From Pseudomonas sp. ERMR1:02 (GTDB lineage Bacteria; Pseudomonadota; Gammaproteobacteria; Pseudomonadales; Pseudomonadaceae), in assembly GCF_002277815.1 (NCBI RefSeq), contig NZ_NKJI01000012.1, positions 1 to 64,000 on the forward strand: 64,000 nt of DNA, written 5' to 3'. Of this stretch, positions 1 to 8,741 are shown one piece after another. A program made the position numbers and the translations under genes. The notes beneath the pieces were generated by a model, which searched no databases, was not told the origin of the DNA, and saw only the letters and a program-made list of their open reading frames with translations. Position 1 is the first letter of the stretch, and each line of letters starts with the position of its first letter.

Positions 1-68
1 CGACCAAGGCTGTGGACAAGATTGTGGCTGGGGTGAGGCGGCCGGCGGAGCGCGTCAAACCCACCTGA
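1..68 (+). CDS. 3' end of a rightward CDS, unidentified
   Basis: Frame 3 is open from the window edge and ends in TGA at 66-68, giving a tail of about 21 residues (TKAVDKIVAGVRRPAERV and a few more). It runs convergently towards the sufE-like gene, with a REP pair between the two stops. In gamma-proteobacteria a TcdA (tRNA t6A dehydratase) gene often neighbours csdA-csdE, so that is one possible identity, but the tail is too short to recognise and the call rests only on an open frame at the edge. Confidence 0.35.
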   Translation, partial: TKAVDKIVAGVRRPAERVKPT

Positions 69-85
69 CCCCAATAGATGCAAAA

Positions 86-161
86 CCTGTAGGAGCGAGG
101 CTTGCCGCGAAGGCGTCCTGCCTGACACACCGCTTTCGCGGGCAAGCCTCGCTCCTACAGG
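86..161. repeat. REP pair (REPIN-like), TGTAGGAGCGAGG type
   Basis: Two inverted arms beginning CCTGTAGGAGCGAGGCTTGC and ending with its complement flank a short loop. It lies between the convergent ends of the edge CDS and the sufE-like gene, the usual place for REPs in Pseudomonas. The arms could also form a transcript-end hairpin. Confidence 0.85.
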
Positions 162-168
162 TGCAGAG

Positions 169-572
169 TTAACCAGCCAACTCATTCATTCGCTGAAGCA
201 CCGCATTCAGACCATTGCTACGCGACTGGGACAACTGGCGACCGAGCCCCAGTTGATTAAACCAGTCCGGCAAATCCACCTGCTGCAACTCAACCGCTGA
301 CAATCCATTACCCGTGCAAGCAGCAGCGCCACCAATCCGCGTATCAGCCGCGCGTCACTATTGGCATGGAACTGCCAATGACCGTCGTGCAGTTTGCCCA
401 CCAGCCACACCTGGCTTTCACAGCCGTGCACGCGGTTGGTGTCGCACATTTCTTCGTCGCTCAACGCAGGCAGGCGCTCGCCCCATTGCATCAACAGGCG
501 GGCCCGTTGTTCCCAGCCCGCGGCTTTCTGAAAGGTATCCAGCGCTATCACGGCTTCGGCAGGCAAGCTCAT
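169..572 (-). CDS. SufE/CsdE-like sulfur acceptor, frameshifted
   Basis: SufE-fold protein that takes persulfide sulfur from a cysteine desulfurase and passes it to Fe-S or tRNA-modification pathways. The conserved loop RVHGCESQVWL places the acceptor Cys at residue 51, as in E. coli SufE. The frame is intact to about residue 98 (LLLARV). It then needs one extra base near 310 to continue as NGLSAVELQQVDLPDW and on to a TAA at 169-171. Corrected length is 134 residues, normal for the family. Without correction the protein ends in an unrelated tail at 207. The start overlaps the desulfurase stop (ATGA), so the two are translationally coupled. Family assignment is firm; whether the shift is real or a read error cannot be told here. 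Confidence 0.85.
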
Positions 573-1774
573 CGCAGCAACTCCAGCGCCTGGTCCAGCG
601 CGTCAAAGAACCGTTCCAGATCTTCGGAATCGTTATACAACGCCAACGAAACCCGAATCGCCCCGGCCAGTTCGAAGCTTTTGAGCAGCGGCATGGCGCA
701 GTGGTGACCGGCGCGTACCGCGATCCCTTGTTCTGTCAGCAAGTGCGCCAGATCTGAGTTATGCACGCCCTCGACGGTAAAACTGGCCAGTGCCAAATGC
801 GGCTTGCCCAACAGTCGAATGCCGTTGCGGGCCTCAAGACCCTTGAGCAGATAGTCATGTAGCGCCACTTCATGGGCAGACACGGCATCCTGATCGAGCC
901 CGGCGAGGTAATCCAGAGTTGCGCCCAGGCCAATCACGCTGGCAATCGGCGGCGTGCCCGCCTCGAAACCCAGCGGTGCCGGGCGGAAGCGTGCATCGTG
1001 ATAGTTGGCGTCCAGCACCATCTCGCCGCCGAACTGCCAGGGGCGCAGTTGTTGCAGTGCTTCGTTGCGCCCGAACAACACGCCCAGGCCATCGGGGCCG
1101 TACAGTTTGTGACTGGAGAAGACATAAAAGTCGCACCCCAGTGACTGCACGTCATGTCGGCCATGGACTACGCCCTGAGCGCCGTCGATTACCGTCAAAG
1201 CGTTGTGCGCCTTGGCCATCGCCAGCAGCGCGGACAGTGGTTGCCAGGCGCCGATCACGTTGGACAACTGGCTGACCGCCAACAAGCGCGTGCGTGGGCC
1301 GATCAATCGAATGGCCGCGTCGAGGTCGATTACGCCGTCCGCATCCAGTGGCAGGATCACCAGTTTCAGTTCGCGGCGGTGAGCCAGTTGCTGCCACGGC
1401 AGCAGGTTGGCGTGATGTTCCAGGGCGCTGATGACAATTTCATCGCCCGGATGGAATAGATGTTCCAGACCATAGGCCAGGAGGTTCAGCGCAGAAGTCG
1501 CGCCGTGGGTAAAGATGATCTGTCCGCTGTCACCGGCATTGAGCCATTGCGCGGCTTTGCGGCGGCTGTCCTCGAACGCCTGGGTGGCGTGGGCGCCGGG
1601 CAGGTGTTGCGCCCGATGCACGTTGGCCGCGCCGTTGGCGTAGTAATGCGCCAGGGCGTCGAGCAAGGCTTGAGGTTTTTGCGTGGTGGCGGCGTTGTCC
1701 AGATAGGTCTGGTCTTGCCGTTGCAGAGCGGCGATGGCCGGAAAATCGGCGCGCCAGGGGGAAGGAATCATCAT
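569..1774 (-). CDS. Cysteine desulfurase, SufS/CsdA (group II) family
   Basis: PLP enzyme that removes sulfur from cysteine to give alanine and an enzyme persulfide. The 401-residue protein has YLDNAATTQKP near its N-terminus, the PLP lysine in FSSHKLYGPDG (Lys223) and the active cysteine in RAGHHCAMPL (Cys359). The short loop before that Cys and the partner SufE gene directly downstream mark group II rather than IscS. An upstream in-frame extension to 1894 exists, but it runs through a REP and is not coding; the MMIPSPW start is preferred. csdA and sufS cannot be separated by sequence alone; no sufBCD genes are adjacent, which favours a CsdA-like role. Confidence 0.9.
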   Translation of the reverse strand: MMIPSPWRADFPAIAALQRQDQTYLDNAATTQKPQALLDALAHYYANGAANVHRAQHLPGAHATQAFEDSRRKAAQWLNAGDSGQIIFTHGATSALNLLAYGLEHLFHPGDEIVISALEHHANLLPWQQLAHRRELKLVILPLDADGVIDLDAAIRLIGPRTRLLAVSQLSNVIGAWQPLSALLAMAKAHNALTVIDGAQGVVHGRHDVQSLGCDFYVFSSHKLYGPDGLGVLFGRNEALQQLRPWQFGGEMVLDANYHDARFRPAPLGFEAGTPPIASVIGLGATLDYLAGLDQDAVSAHEVALHDYLLKGLEARNGIRLLGKPHLALASFTVEGVHNSDLAHLLTEQGIAVRAGHHCAMPLLKSFELAGAIRVSLALYNDSEDLERFFDALDQALELLR

Positions 1775-1805
1775 GTTGTCGGGCCCTGCGGGGGGTGCCT
1801 CTGAC

Positions 1806-1909
1806 CCTGTAGGAGCGAGCATGCTCGCGAAAAACGCGTCGACGACACGGGCTACCTGATGCCCTGCGTTATCGTTAACGTCCATCGCGAGCATGCTCGC
1901 TCCTACAGG
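1806..1909. repeat. REPIN with conserved inner loop motif
   Basis: Inverted arms CCTGTAGGAGCGAGCATGCT and complement bound a loop that contains, on the minus strand, GATGGACGTTAACGATAACG. The same inner motif recurs in the elements near 3433, 4723, 43201 and 58784. It lies between the desulfurase start and the dapD stop. Confidence 0.85.
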
Positions 1910-1921
1910 AATCTGCTGCGC

Positions 1922-2956
1922 TTAGTTGTGAGCGTGCAGCGCTTCGTTCAGTTCGATGGCCGACTTGTGGGTTTTGCATTCCACGGCGCCGGTTTCCGAA
2001 TTGCGGCGGAACAGCAGGTCGGTCTGACCAGCCAATTCACGGGCCTTCACAACTTTGACCAGTTGGTTCTTCTCGTCCAGCAGTGCCACTTTGGTGCCAG
2101 CGGTGACGTACAGGCCCGATTCAACAGTATTGCGGTCGCCCAACGGGATGCCGATACCGGCGTTGGCGCCGATCAGGCAGCCTTCGCCAACCTTGATCAC
2201 GATATTGCCGCCGCCCGACAGGGTGCCCATGGTCGAGCAACCGCCGCCCAGGTCCGAACCCTTGCCGACGAATACGCCAGCGGATACGCGACCTTCGATC
2301 ATGCCCGGGCCTTCGGTACCAGCGTTGAAATTGATGAAACCTTCGTGCATCACGGTGGTGCCTTCGCCGACGTAGGCGCCCAGACGCAGACGGGCCGCAT
2401 CAGCGATACGCACGCCGGCCGGTACCACGTAGTCGGTCATTTTCGGGAACTTGTCCACCGAGAACACTTCCAGCAGCTCGCCGCGCAGGCGCGCTTCCAG
2501 TTGATGCTCGGCCAGTTCGGTCAGATCGATGGCGCCCTGGCTGGTCCAGGCAACGTTCGGTAGCAACGGGAAGATGCCAGCCAGGTTCAGGCCGTGTGGC
2601 TTGACCAGGCGATGGGATAGCAGGTGCAGCTTGAGGTATGCCTCTGGGGTGGACGACAGCTGGGCATCTTCGGCCAGAAGGGTGGCGACCAGCGGCTTGT
2701 GGCTTTCGGCCAGACGAGTCAATAGGGCAGCCTGGGCCGCATCTACGCCTTTGACGGCTTCAGCCAGTTGCGCTGCCTGAGTATTGCTGAAGGCAATGGC
2801 CTGGTTGCCTTCGCTGTAACCCAGGATCGGCGCGATGGCCGCGACCAGTTCGGCCGATGGGTTGAGCAATGGTTGCGCGTAAAACACTTCCAGCCATGCG
2901 CCTTGACGGTTTTGAGTGCCGAGACCAAAGGCCAGGCTGAACAGGGTAGTGGACAT
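1922..2956 (-). CDS. dapD: 2,3,4,5-tetrahydropyridine-2,6-dicarboxylate N-succinyltransferase
   Basis: Transfers succinyl from succinyl-CoA to tetrahydrodipicolinate in the succinylase branch of lysine/meso-diaminopimelate synthesis. The 344-residue length and the N-terminus MSTTLFSLAFGLGTQN match the long Pseudomonas/actinobacterial type rather than the 274-residue E. coli form. The middle and C-terminus show left-handed beta-helix hexapeptide repeats (for example GRVSAGVFVGKGSDLGGG and KVGEGCLIGANAGIGIPLGD). The dapC gene, which makes the next step, lies just upstream on the same strand with one small gene between, so the two steps are clustered. Confidence 0.95.
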   Translation of the reverse strand: MSTTLFSLAFGLGTQNRQGAWLEVFYAQPLLNPSAELVAAIAPILGYSEGNQAIAFSNTQAAQLAEAVKGVDAAQAALLTRLAESHKPLVATLLAEDAQLSSTPEAYLKLHLLSHRLVKPHGLNLAGIFPLLPNVAWTSQGAIDLTELAEHQLEARLRGELLEVFSVDKFPKMTDYVVPAGVRIADAARLRLGAYVGEGTTVMHEGFINFNAGTEGPGMIEGRVSAGVFVGKGSDLGGGCSTMGTLSGGGNIVIKVGEGCLIGANAGIGIPLGDRNTVESGLYVTAGTKVALLDEKNQLVKVVKARELAGQTDLLFRRNSETGAVECKTHKSAIELNEALHAHN

Positions 2957-2988
2957 GTTGATACCTCTAACAAATTGAAACGGGCTGC

Positions 2989-3351
2989 TTACTTGAGTGC
3001 GGCCGCGTAGATATCTGGCTTGAAGCCAATCAGGGTTCGGTCACCGAGATCGAGCACCGGGCGCTTGATCATCGACGGTTGTGCGAGCATCAGTTCAATG
3101 GCTTTCGACTGGTCGAGATCGGCTTTGCGTTCGTCGTCGAGCTTGCGAAAGGTCGTGCCTGCACGGTTCAACACCACTTCCCAGCCGTGCTCGTTGCACC
3201 ATTGGGCCAGGTGTTCACGGTCAATACCGACCGCTTTGTAATCATGAAAGTCATAGCTGACAGCGTGTTCATCGAGCCAGGTGCGCGCCTTTTTCATGGT
3301 GTCGCAGGCTTTGATGCCGAAAAGGTGCAACGTTTTGCTTGAAACGGTCAA
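2989..3351 (-). CDS. ArsC/Spx-family small reductase-like protein (YffB type)
   Basis: Protein of 120 residues with an arsenate-reductase/thioredoxin-like fold. LFGIKACDTMKKARTWLDEH gives a single N-terminal cysteine (Cys16) in the position of the ArsC nucleophile, and RPVLDLGDRTLIGFKPDIY matches the family's C-terminal strand. Only one Cys of the redox pair is kept, as in the YffB group that accompanies dap genes in many gamma-proteobacteria. The substrate is not known. It lies between dapC and dapD on the same strand, 32 bases before dapD, so it is probably co-transcribed with dapD. Confidence 0.85.
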   Translation of the reverse strand: MTVSSKTLHLFGIKACDTMKKARTWLDEHAVSYDFHDYKAVGIDREHLAQWCNEHGWEVVLNRAGTTFRKLDDERKADLDQSKAIELMLAQPSMIKRPVLDLGDRTLIGFKPDIYAAALK

Positions 3352-3432
3352 GGAATCGCCCCCTTTACAGGTGCTGGATAAAAAAGGTGTCGGATTATGC
3401 CATGACCGGACGGTTTCGCGTCGGCTGTGGTC

Positions 3433-3513
3433 TCGCGATGGTCGTCAACGATAACACTGGCGGCTTGGCATCGCGGCGTTATCGAAACCATCGCGAGCAA
3501 GCTCGCTCCTACC
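3433..3513. repeat. Partial REPIN overlapping the dapC stop
   Basis: The right arm ATCGCGAGCAAGCTCGCTCC is complete, while on the left only the inner part CGCGATGGTCGTCAACGATA remains and the outer TGTAGGAGC end is missing. The CTA of its CTCCTAC arm (3509-3511) is the dapC stop codon on the minus strand. Confidence 0.75.
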
Positions 3514-4705
3514 GGCGCTGGATGAAGTCGCGAATGCGCTCGGCGGCTTCAACACACTCGGCCAGCGGCGCAACCAATGCCATGCGCACACGCCCGGCAC
3601 CTGGATTAACGCCATCCACATCGCGCGACAGGTAGGAGCCCGGTACCACCGTCACATGCTCCTGCTCGAATAGGTCGCGGCAGAAGGCTGCGTCGTCACC
3701 GGCCACATTCGGCCACAGATAGAAGCTGCCATCAGGGCGTTGCACGTCCAGAACCGGCTCGAGGATTTCCAGTACAGCGTCGAACTTCTCTCGATACAGC
3801 GTGCGGTTGGCGCGCACGTGCTCTTCATCGTTCCACGCGGCAACGCTGGCCAGTTGCGTCTGAACCGGCATCGCGCAGCCGTGGTACGTGCGATAGAGCA
3901 GGAAACCTTTGAGGATATCCGCATCACCGGCGACAAAACCGGAGCGCAGCCCCGGCAGGTTGGAGCGCTTGGACAGGCTGTGGAACACCACGCAGCGCTT
4001 GAAGTCCTTGCGGCCCAGTTCCGCGCAGGCGCTGAGCAGGCCCGGTGGCGGGGTTTGTTCGTCGAAGTACAGCTCGCTGTAGCACTCGTCGGCGGCGATT
4101 ACGAAGTCATGTTCGTCGGCCAGGGCGATCAGTTTTTTCAGGGTGTCGACCGGGATCAACGCACCGGTCGGGTTGCCCGGCGAGCACAGGAACAGGATCT
4201 GGCAGCGTTTCCAGATGTCCGGTGAAACCGCATCGAAATCCGGGTTGAAGCCGTTTTCATCCAGGCATGGCAGGTAATGCGGCTTGGCGCCAGCGAGAAA
4301 CGCCGCACCTTCATAGATCTGATAGAACGGATTCGGACTGACAACCAGCGCGTCGTCGCCACGGTTGACCACGGTCTGGGTGAAGGCGAACAGCGCTTCA
4401 CGGGTACCGTTGACCGGCAGCACGTTGCGCGCCGGGTCGATCCAGCCATTGGGAACACCGAAACGGCGCTCGCACCAGGCGGCAATGGCTTCACGCAAAG
4501 CCGGGATACCGAGGGTGGTCGGGTATACGGCCATTTGATCCAGATTGCTGGCCAGTGCCTCGGCGACAAAACTTGGCGAGCGGTGCTTTGGCTCACCGAT
4601 GGACAATGCGATAGGGCGCTTGTCCGGGTTGGGCGTGACGCTGCCGAGCAGGGCGCGCAGTTTCTCGAACGGGTAGGGCTGGAGCTGGGTCAGAGCGTTG
4701 TTCAT
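3509..4705 (-). CDS. dapC: N-succinyldiaminopimelate aminotransferase
   Basis: Class I/II PLP aminotransferase of 398 residues that makes N-succinyl-L,L-2,6-diaminopimelate from glutamate and the 6-oxo precursor, the step after DapD. The PLP lysine is in FHSLSKRSNLPGLRSGF (Lys246); the substrate loop SPGNPTG lies at 175-181 and ALSIGEPKH near residue 34. The proteobacterial DapC N-terminus (MNNALTQLQPYPFEKLRALL) is recognisable. The C-terminus IRDFIQRR ends in a stop supplied by a REP arm, so the last codons may have been set by repeat insertion. glnD lies upstream on the same strand beyond a REPIN. Confidence 0.93.
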   Translation of the reverse strand: MNNALTQLQPYPFEKLRALLGSVTPNPDKRPIALSIGEPKHRSPSFVAEALASNLDQMAVYPTTLGIPALREAIAAWCERRFGVPNGWIDPARNVLPVNGTREALFAFTQTVVNRGDDALVVSPNPFYQIYEGAAFLAGAKPHYLPCLDENGFNPDFDAVSPDIWKRCQILFLCSPGNPTGALIPVDTLKKLIALADEHDFVIAADECYSELYFDEQTPPPGLLSACAELGRKDFKRCVVFHSLSKRSNLPGLRSGFVAGDADILKGFLLYRTYHGCAMPVQTQLASVAAWNDEEHVRANRTLYREKFDAVLEILEPVLDVQRPDGSFYLWPNVAGDDAAFCRDLFEQEHVTVVPGSYLSRDVDGVNPGAGRVRMALVAPLAECVEAAERIRDFIQRR

Positions 4706-4722
4706 CGATAAATCTCGTTCGG

Positions 4723-4822
4723 TGTAGGAGCTGGCTTGCCAGCGATGGTCGTTAACGATAACCCGTGCTTGCCGGGTAAACGCGGTGCCTGTGAATCCAT
4801 CGCTGGCAAGCCAGCTCCTACA
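4723..4822. repeat. REPIN, TGTAGGAGCTGGCTTGCC type
   Basis: Arms TGTAGGAGCTGGCTTGCCAG and complement. The loop carries GATGGTCGTTAACGATAACC followed by CGTGCTTGCCGGGTAAACGC. The whole element, loop included, matches the minus strand of the element at 58784-58879. It lies between dapC and glnD. Confidence 0.9.
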
Positions 4823-4840
4823 AAAGGGCGGGCTGTTGAT

Positions 4841-7543
4841 TCAGATGCTGATGCGCGACAGTTTGATATCGGGGTCCTGGTTGACGCTCAGTTGTTCGAC
4901 GATAGCGTCCTGCAAGCGACTGCAAAGCAGCGGATCGGACAGCGGCTGATTATTGGCGTCAGTGATGAAGAACACGTCTTCCACGCGCTCGCCGAGGGTG
5001 GCGATCTTGGCGTTTTGCAACGACAGGTCGAATTCCAGGAATATCGTGCCAATCCGCGCCAGCAGGCCAGGGCGGTCGGGGGCTGTCAGTTCCAGCACGG
5101 TCACCTGGCGTTGCGCATCGTTGTGAATCGTCACCTGCGGTGCGAAGGCGAAATGCTTGAGCTGTCGCGGTACCCGGCGCTGGATGATCGTCGGGTAGTC
5201 ATCCGGGTTGCGCAGGGCTTCGGTCAGGCCGTCGCGGATCTGTTTGACCCGCGTCGGGTTATCGCCGATCGAGTCGCCGTCGGTATCGAGCACGATGTAG
5301 GTGTCGAGGGTGAACTGACTGCTGGAGGTGATGACCCGGGCGTCATGGATGTTCAGGTTGAGCTGGTCCATCGCGGCTACGGTCACCGCGAAGAAGTCGT
5401 GCTGGTCCGGCGCATAGATGAAGATCTGCGTGCCACCCTCGAATTCTCGTTGTGTGGTTTCCTTGATCAGTACCAGCGGCCCGCCTTCGGCCGGTTGCTG
5501 GAGGATCGCGTCGGTGTGCCAGGCGACATCGCCAGCGGTGTGACGCAAAAAATAGTCATCGCCCAACTGTGCCCACAACTGCTCGACATCGTCTGGATCG
5601 GTGCCGCCGCGTACCAGGATGTCCAGAGCAGCGCTTTGGGTCTGGCGGATCTGTTCTTCGCGGTCCACCGGGTTTTCCAGGCCACGACGCAACGCGCGTT
5701 TGGTCTCGGTGTAGAGCTGACGCAACAAGCTGGCACGCCAGGAGTTCCACAGCGTGGGGTTGGTGGCGTTGATGTCGGCGACAGTCAGCACGTACAGATA
5801 ATCAAGGTGGGTTTCGTCACCGACGGTCTGCGCAAAATCGTGGATCACCTGTGGGTCGGACAAGTCCTTGCGCTGGGCGGTGGTCGACATCACCAGATGG
5901 TTCTGCACCAGCCAGACGATCAAGCGGCTGTCCCATACGGGAAGCTGGTGACGCTGGCAAAAAGCCTCGGCGTCTACCGCGCCGATTTCCGAGTGGTCGC
6001 CATGCCGGCCCTTGCCGATGTCATGGTACAGGCCGGCCAGATAGATCAATTCAGGTTTGGGCAGCTTGCCCATGAGCTTGCTGGCCAACGGGAATTTTTC
6101 TGACACCTGTGTGTACTGCAATTTACGCAGGTGTTTGATCAGGTTTAGGGTGTGCGCATCGACCGTATAGATGTGAAACAGATCGTGTTGCATCTGCCCG
6201 ACGATAAAGCCAAATTCCGGGAGATAACGCCCGAGAATGCCGTAGCGGTTCATCCGGCGCAGGTTGCGGTGAATGCCGATCTTGCACTTGAACAGCTCGA
6301 TGAACAGGCTGGTGTTGCGGATGTCGTTGCGGAAATCGTCGTCGATCAGGTGGCGGTTTTCGCGCAGCAGGCGAATAGTATCGGCGCGCACGCCCTTGAT
6401 TTCTGGCTGTTGTGCCATCAGCACAAAGATTTCCAGCATGGCGAACGGGGTGCGGCGAAACACGTTGTCATTGCGCGCTTCGATATAACCGTCGTGCAGC
6501 TGGAAGCGCGAGTTGATCGGTTGTGGCGGGGCCTCATCTTCCGGGGCGAGGATGACTTCTTCAAAGTGCTGGATGATCAAGTCGCTGAGCTGGGCAATGC
6601 TCATCACCACGCGGTAATACTGTTGCATGAAGTTTTCGATAGCCTGCTTGGCGTCGTCACCTTCGAATCCCAGTAGCTTGGCGATGGTGCGCTGGTGATC
6701 AAACAGCAGCCGGTCTTCGGAGCGCCCGGCGAGCATGTGCAGGGCATAACGCACTTTCCACAGAAACTCCTGGGAAGAAGCCAGCAGGGCGTTTTCGCTT
6801 TCGACCAGGAAACCTTCGCCCGCCAGTGCCCGCAGGTTCAGGGTGCCGTACTCGCGACGGGCCACCCAGAGAATCGTCTGGATGTCCCGCAGGCCACCAG
6901 GCGAGCCTTTGACGTTGGGTTCCAGGTTGTATTCGGTGTCGTTGTACTTGTGGTGACGGGCTTTCTGCTCGGCGTGTTTGGCCAGGAAGAAATCCTTGCT
7001 CGGCCACATGTGTGCCGTGCTAGTGACATCCAGCATGCGTTGGCGCAGATGTTCCGGGCCGGTAATGGTTCGGCTTTCCATCAGGTTGGTCACCACCGTC
7101 AGGTCGGCGCGGGCCTCGACGGCGCATTCGTCGACCGAACGAACGCTTTGACCGACTTCCAGGCCTATGTCCCACAGCAGCGTGAGAAAACGCTCGATGG
7201 AATCGCGGAAAACCTCATGGTCGGCGCTGTCCAGCAGGATCAACAGATCGATGTCGGAGTATGGGTGCAGCTCGCCTCGACCGTAGCCGCCGACCGCGAC
7301 CAGTGCGATATCAGCGTCTTCACTCCAGTTGAATTGGTCCCAGGCCTTTTGCAGGATGTTATCGACGAACCAGGCACGATCCTCGATCAACCGGCGAATG
7401 TCACGGCCGTTGCGAAAGCGCGTGTCGAGCACTTCGCGGGCCTGGCGGATCGCCTTCTTGAAGGCCGCGATCGGGCTTGCCTTCAAGGCCAGTTCAGCCT
7501 GGAACTGGCCGCGGTCGAAGAGTTCGGGATCCACCTGCGGCAT
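4841..7543 (-). CDS. glnD: Bifunctional PII uridylyltransferase/uridylyl-removing enzyme
   Basis: Nitrogen-status sensor that uridylylates PII (GlnB/GlnK) when glutamine is low and removes UMP when it is high. The 900-residue length is normal. Domains in order: nucleotidyltransferase with GGYGRGELHPYSDIDL (85-100, metal-binding Asp97 and Asp99), a helical linker, an HD phosphohydrolase domain with LYHDIGKGRHGDHSEIG at about 505-520, and two C-terminal ACT domains (TVAAMDQLNLNIHDARV and ELTAPDRPGLLARIGTIFLE). It follows map on the same strand after a 44-base gap, the conserved Pseudomonas order, so the two are probably transcribed together. Confidence 0.97.
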   Translation of the reverse strand: MPQVDPELFDRGQFQAELALKASPIAAFKKAIRQAREVLDTRFRNGRDIRRLIEDRAWFVDNILQKAWDQFNWSEDADIALVAVGGYGRGELHPYSDIDLLILLDSADHEVFRDSIERFLTLLWDIGLEVGQSVRSVDECAVEARADLTVVTNLMESRTITGPEHLRQRMLDVTSTAHMWPSKDFFLAKHAEQKARHHKYNDTEYNLEPNVKGSPGGLRDIQTILWVARREYGTLNLRALAGEGFLVESENALLASSQEFLWKVRYALHMLAGRSEDRLLFDHQRTIAKLLGFEGDDAKQAIENFMQQYYRVVMSIAQLSDLIIQHFEEVILAPEDEAPPQPINSRFQLHDGYIEARNDNVFRRTPFAMLEIFVLMAQQPEIKGVRADTIRLLRENRHLIDDDFRNDIRNTSLFIELFKCKIGIHRNLRRMNRYGILGRYLPEFGFIVGQMQHDLFHIYTVDAHTLNLIKHLRKLQYTQVSEKFPLASKLMGKLPKPELIYLAGLYHDIGKGRHGDHSEIGAVDAEAFCQRHQLPVWDSRLIVWLVQNHLVMSTTAQRKDLSDPQVIHDFAQTVGDETHLDYLYVLTVADINATNPTLWNSWRASLLRQLYTETKRALRRGLENPVDREEQIRQTQSAALDILVRGGTDPDDVEQLWAQLGDDYFLRHTAGDVAWHTDAILQQPAEGGPLVLIKETTQREFEGGTQIFIYAPDQHDFFAVTVAAMDQLNLNIHDARVITSSSQFTLDTYIVLDTDGDSIGDNPTRVKQIRDGLTEALRNPDDYPTIIQRRVPRQLKHFAFAPQVTIHNDAQRQVTVLELTAPDRPGLLARIGTIFLEFDLSLQNAKIATLGERVEDVFFITDANNQPLSDPLLCSRLQDAIVEQLSVNQDPDIKLSRISI

Positions 7544-7587
7544 CGATTGGCTTTCCTATCTATAAGGCTGGGAGCTGTGCGGTCGGA

Positions 7588-8370
7588 TCAGGCCGAAACG
7601 CGCGCGATGGTGTCGTCGTTGCGCAAAGTGAAGATCTCGTAACCGGTCTCGGTCACCAGCAGGGTGTGTTCCCACTGTGCCGACAGCTTGCGGTCCTTGG
7701 TGATCGCAGTCCAGCCATCGCCCAGCACCTTGGTGTCGGCACGGCCCTGGTTGATCATCGGTTCGATGGTGAAGGTCATGCCGGCCTTCAATTCCATGCC
7801 GGTGCCGGCGCGACCGTAGTGCAGGATCTGCGGTTCTTCGTGGAAGACTTTACCGATACCGTGGCCGCAGAATTCGCGAACCACCGAGAAACCGTTCCTT
7901 TCAGCGTGCTTCTGGATGATTTCGCCGATGTCGCCGAGGCGGCAGCCGGGTTTGACGATTTCAATCGCCTTGTACATGCATTCCTGGGTCACTTGTGACA
8001 GGCGCTCGGCCCATACCGGTACAGTGCCGACGTGGAACATGCGACTGGTATCGCCGTGGTAACCGTCCTTGATGACGGTGACGTCGATGTTGAGGGTGTC
8101 GCCATCTTTCAGCGGCTTATCGTTCGGGATGCCGTGGCATACGACGTGGTTGATCGAAGTGCAAATCGACTTCGGGTAGCCCTTGTAGTTGAGCGGGGCA
8201 GGGATGGCTTTCTGCTCGTTGACGATATAGTCGTGGCAGATCTGGTTCAGTTGATCGGTGGTCACGCCCGGTTTGACATACTCAGCAATCATTTCCAGCA
8301 CATCGGCAGCCAGTTTGCCGGCGATGCGCATTTTTGCGATGTCCTCGGGGGTTTTGAGGGTGACGGTCAT
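7588..8370 (-). CDS. map: Methionine aminopeptidase, type I
   Basis: Removes the initiator methionine from nascent proteins in the cytosol. The 260-residue protein has the type I lengths and motifs: NHVVCHGIPNDKPLKDGDTL with the catalytic His, DVTVIKDGYHGDTSRMF with metal ligands, CGHGIGKVFHEEP with the third metal His, and TIEPMINQG plus WEHTLLVTETGYEIFT for the last Glu ligands. It is divergent from rpsB with about 370 bases between, a common arrangement in gamma-proteobacteria. The ATG at 8370 follows a purine-rich stretch and gives the usual length. Confidence 0.97.
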   Translation of the reverse strand: MTVTLKTPEDIAKMRIAGKLAADVLEMIAEYVKPGVTTDQLNQICHDYIVNEQKAIPAPLNYKGYPKSICTSINHVVCHGIPNDKPLKDGDTLNIDVTVIKDGYHGDTSRMFHVGTVPVWAERLSQVTQECMYKAIEIVKPGCRLGDIGEIIQKHAERNGFSVVREFCGHGIGKVFHEEPQILHYGRAGTGMELKAGMTFTIEPMINQGRADTKVLGDGWTAITKDRKLSAQWEHTLLVTETGYEIFTLRNDDTIARVSA

Positions 8371-8596
8371 ACAGGCTCTCTCTGCGCTCGACGGCGCTTT
8401 ACAAACGGAATGGGCATTGTGCGATCGAACTTCGCAGCCCTGAAAAACGCGATTCTATCAGACGATCAGCGCAAATCCGCGCCTCTGTACATCGCTTCCC
8501 TCTATAGAATGGAGCATTCCGGGCGGATTCCAAGGGCTGAAACACCCCTCCCGCCAGGATTTCAGAATCCGGGTTCCGTTTTTCCCTTCCCTGTGG

Positions 8597-8741
8597 TATA
8601 AAATGCGCCGCTTTCCGGGGATGCCCCGTGAAGCCTAAATCCACACACGTGTCGACACGATGACCTGGGTGCCTTCAGCTGATGCTGCTGGTTGGTCATT
8701 GGGATACGTGGAGGCCAAACCCGACTTATTAAGGAACTATC
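8597..8741 (+). promoter_or_regulatory. rpsB promoter (-10 TATAAA) and structured leader
   Basis: A TATAAA at 8597-8602 has only a poor -35 (TTCCGT, 8574-8579) with 17-base spacing. The roughly 130-base leader that follows is rich in self-complementary stretches, such as GCCTTCAGCTGATGCTGCTG and TGGTCATTGGGATACGTGGA. In enterobacteria and relatives, S2 represses its own operon through the rpsB leader; a similar role here is inferred from position and structure only. Confidence 0.4.

Noticed and set aside
1775..1894. Forty-residue N-terminal extension of the cysteine desulfurase
   Set aside because: It translates a REPIN; family length and start support ATG at 1774.
4736..6103. 455-codon plus-strand frame opposite glnD
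   Set aside because: GlnD is fully conserved in the other strand; the frame starts in a REPIN.
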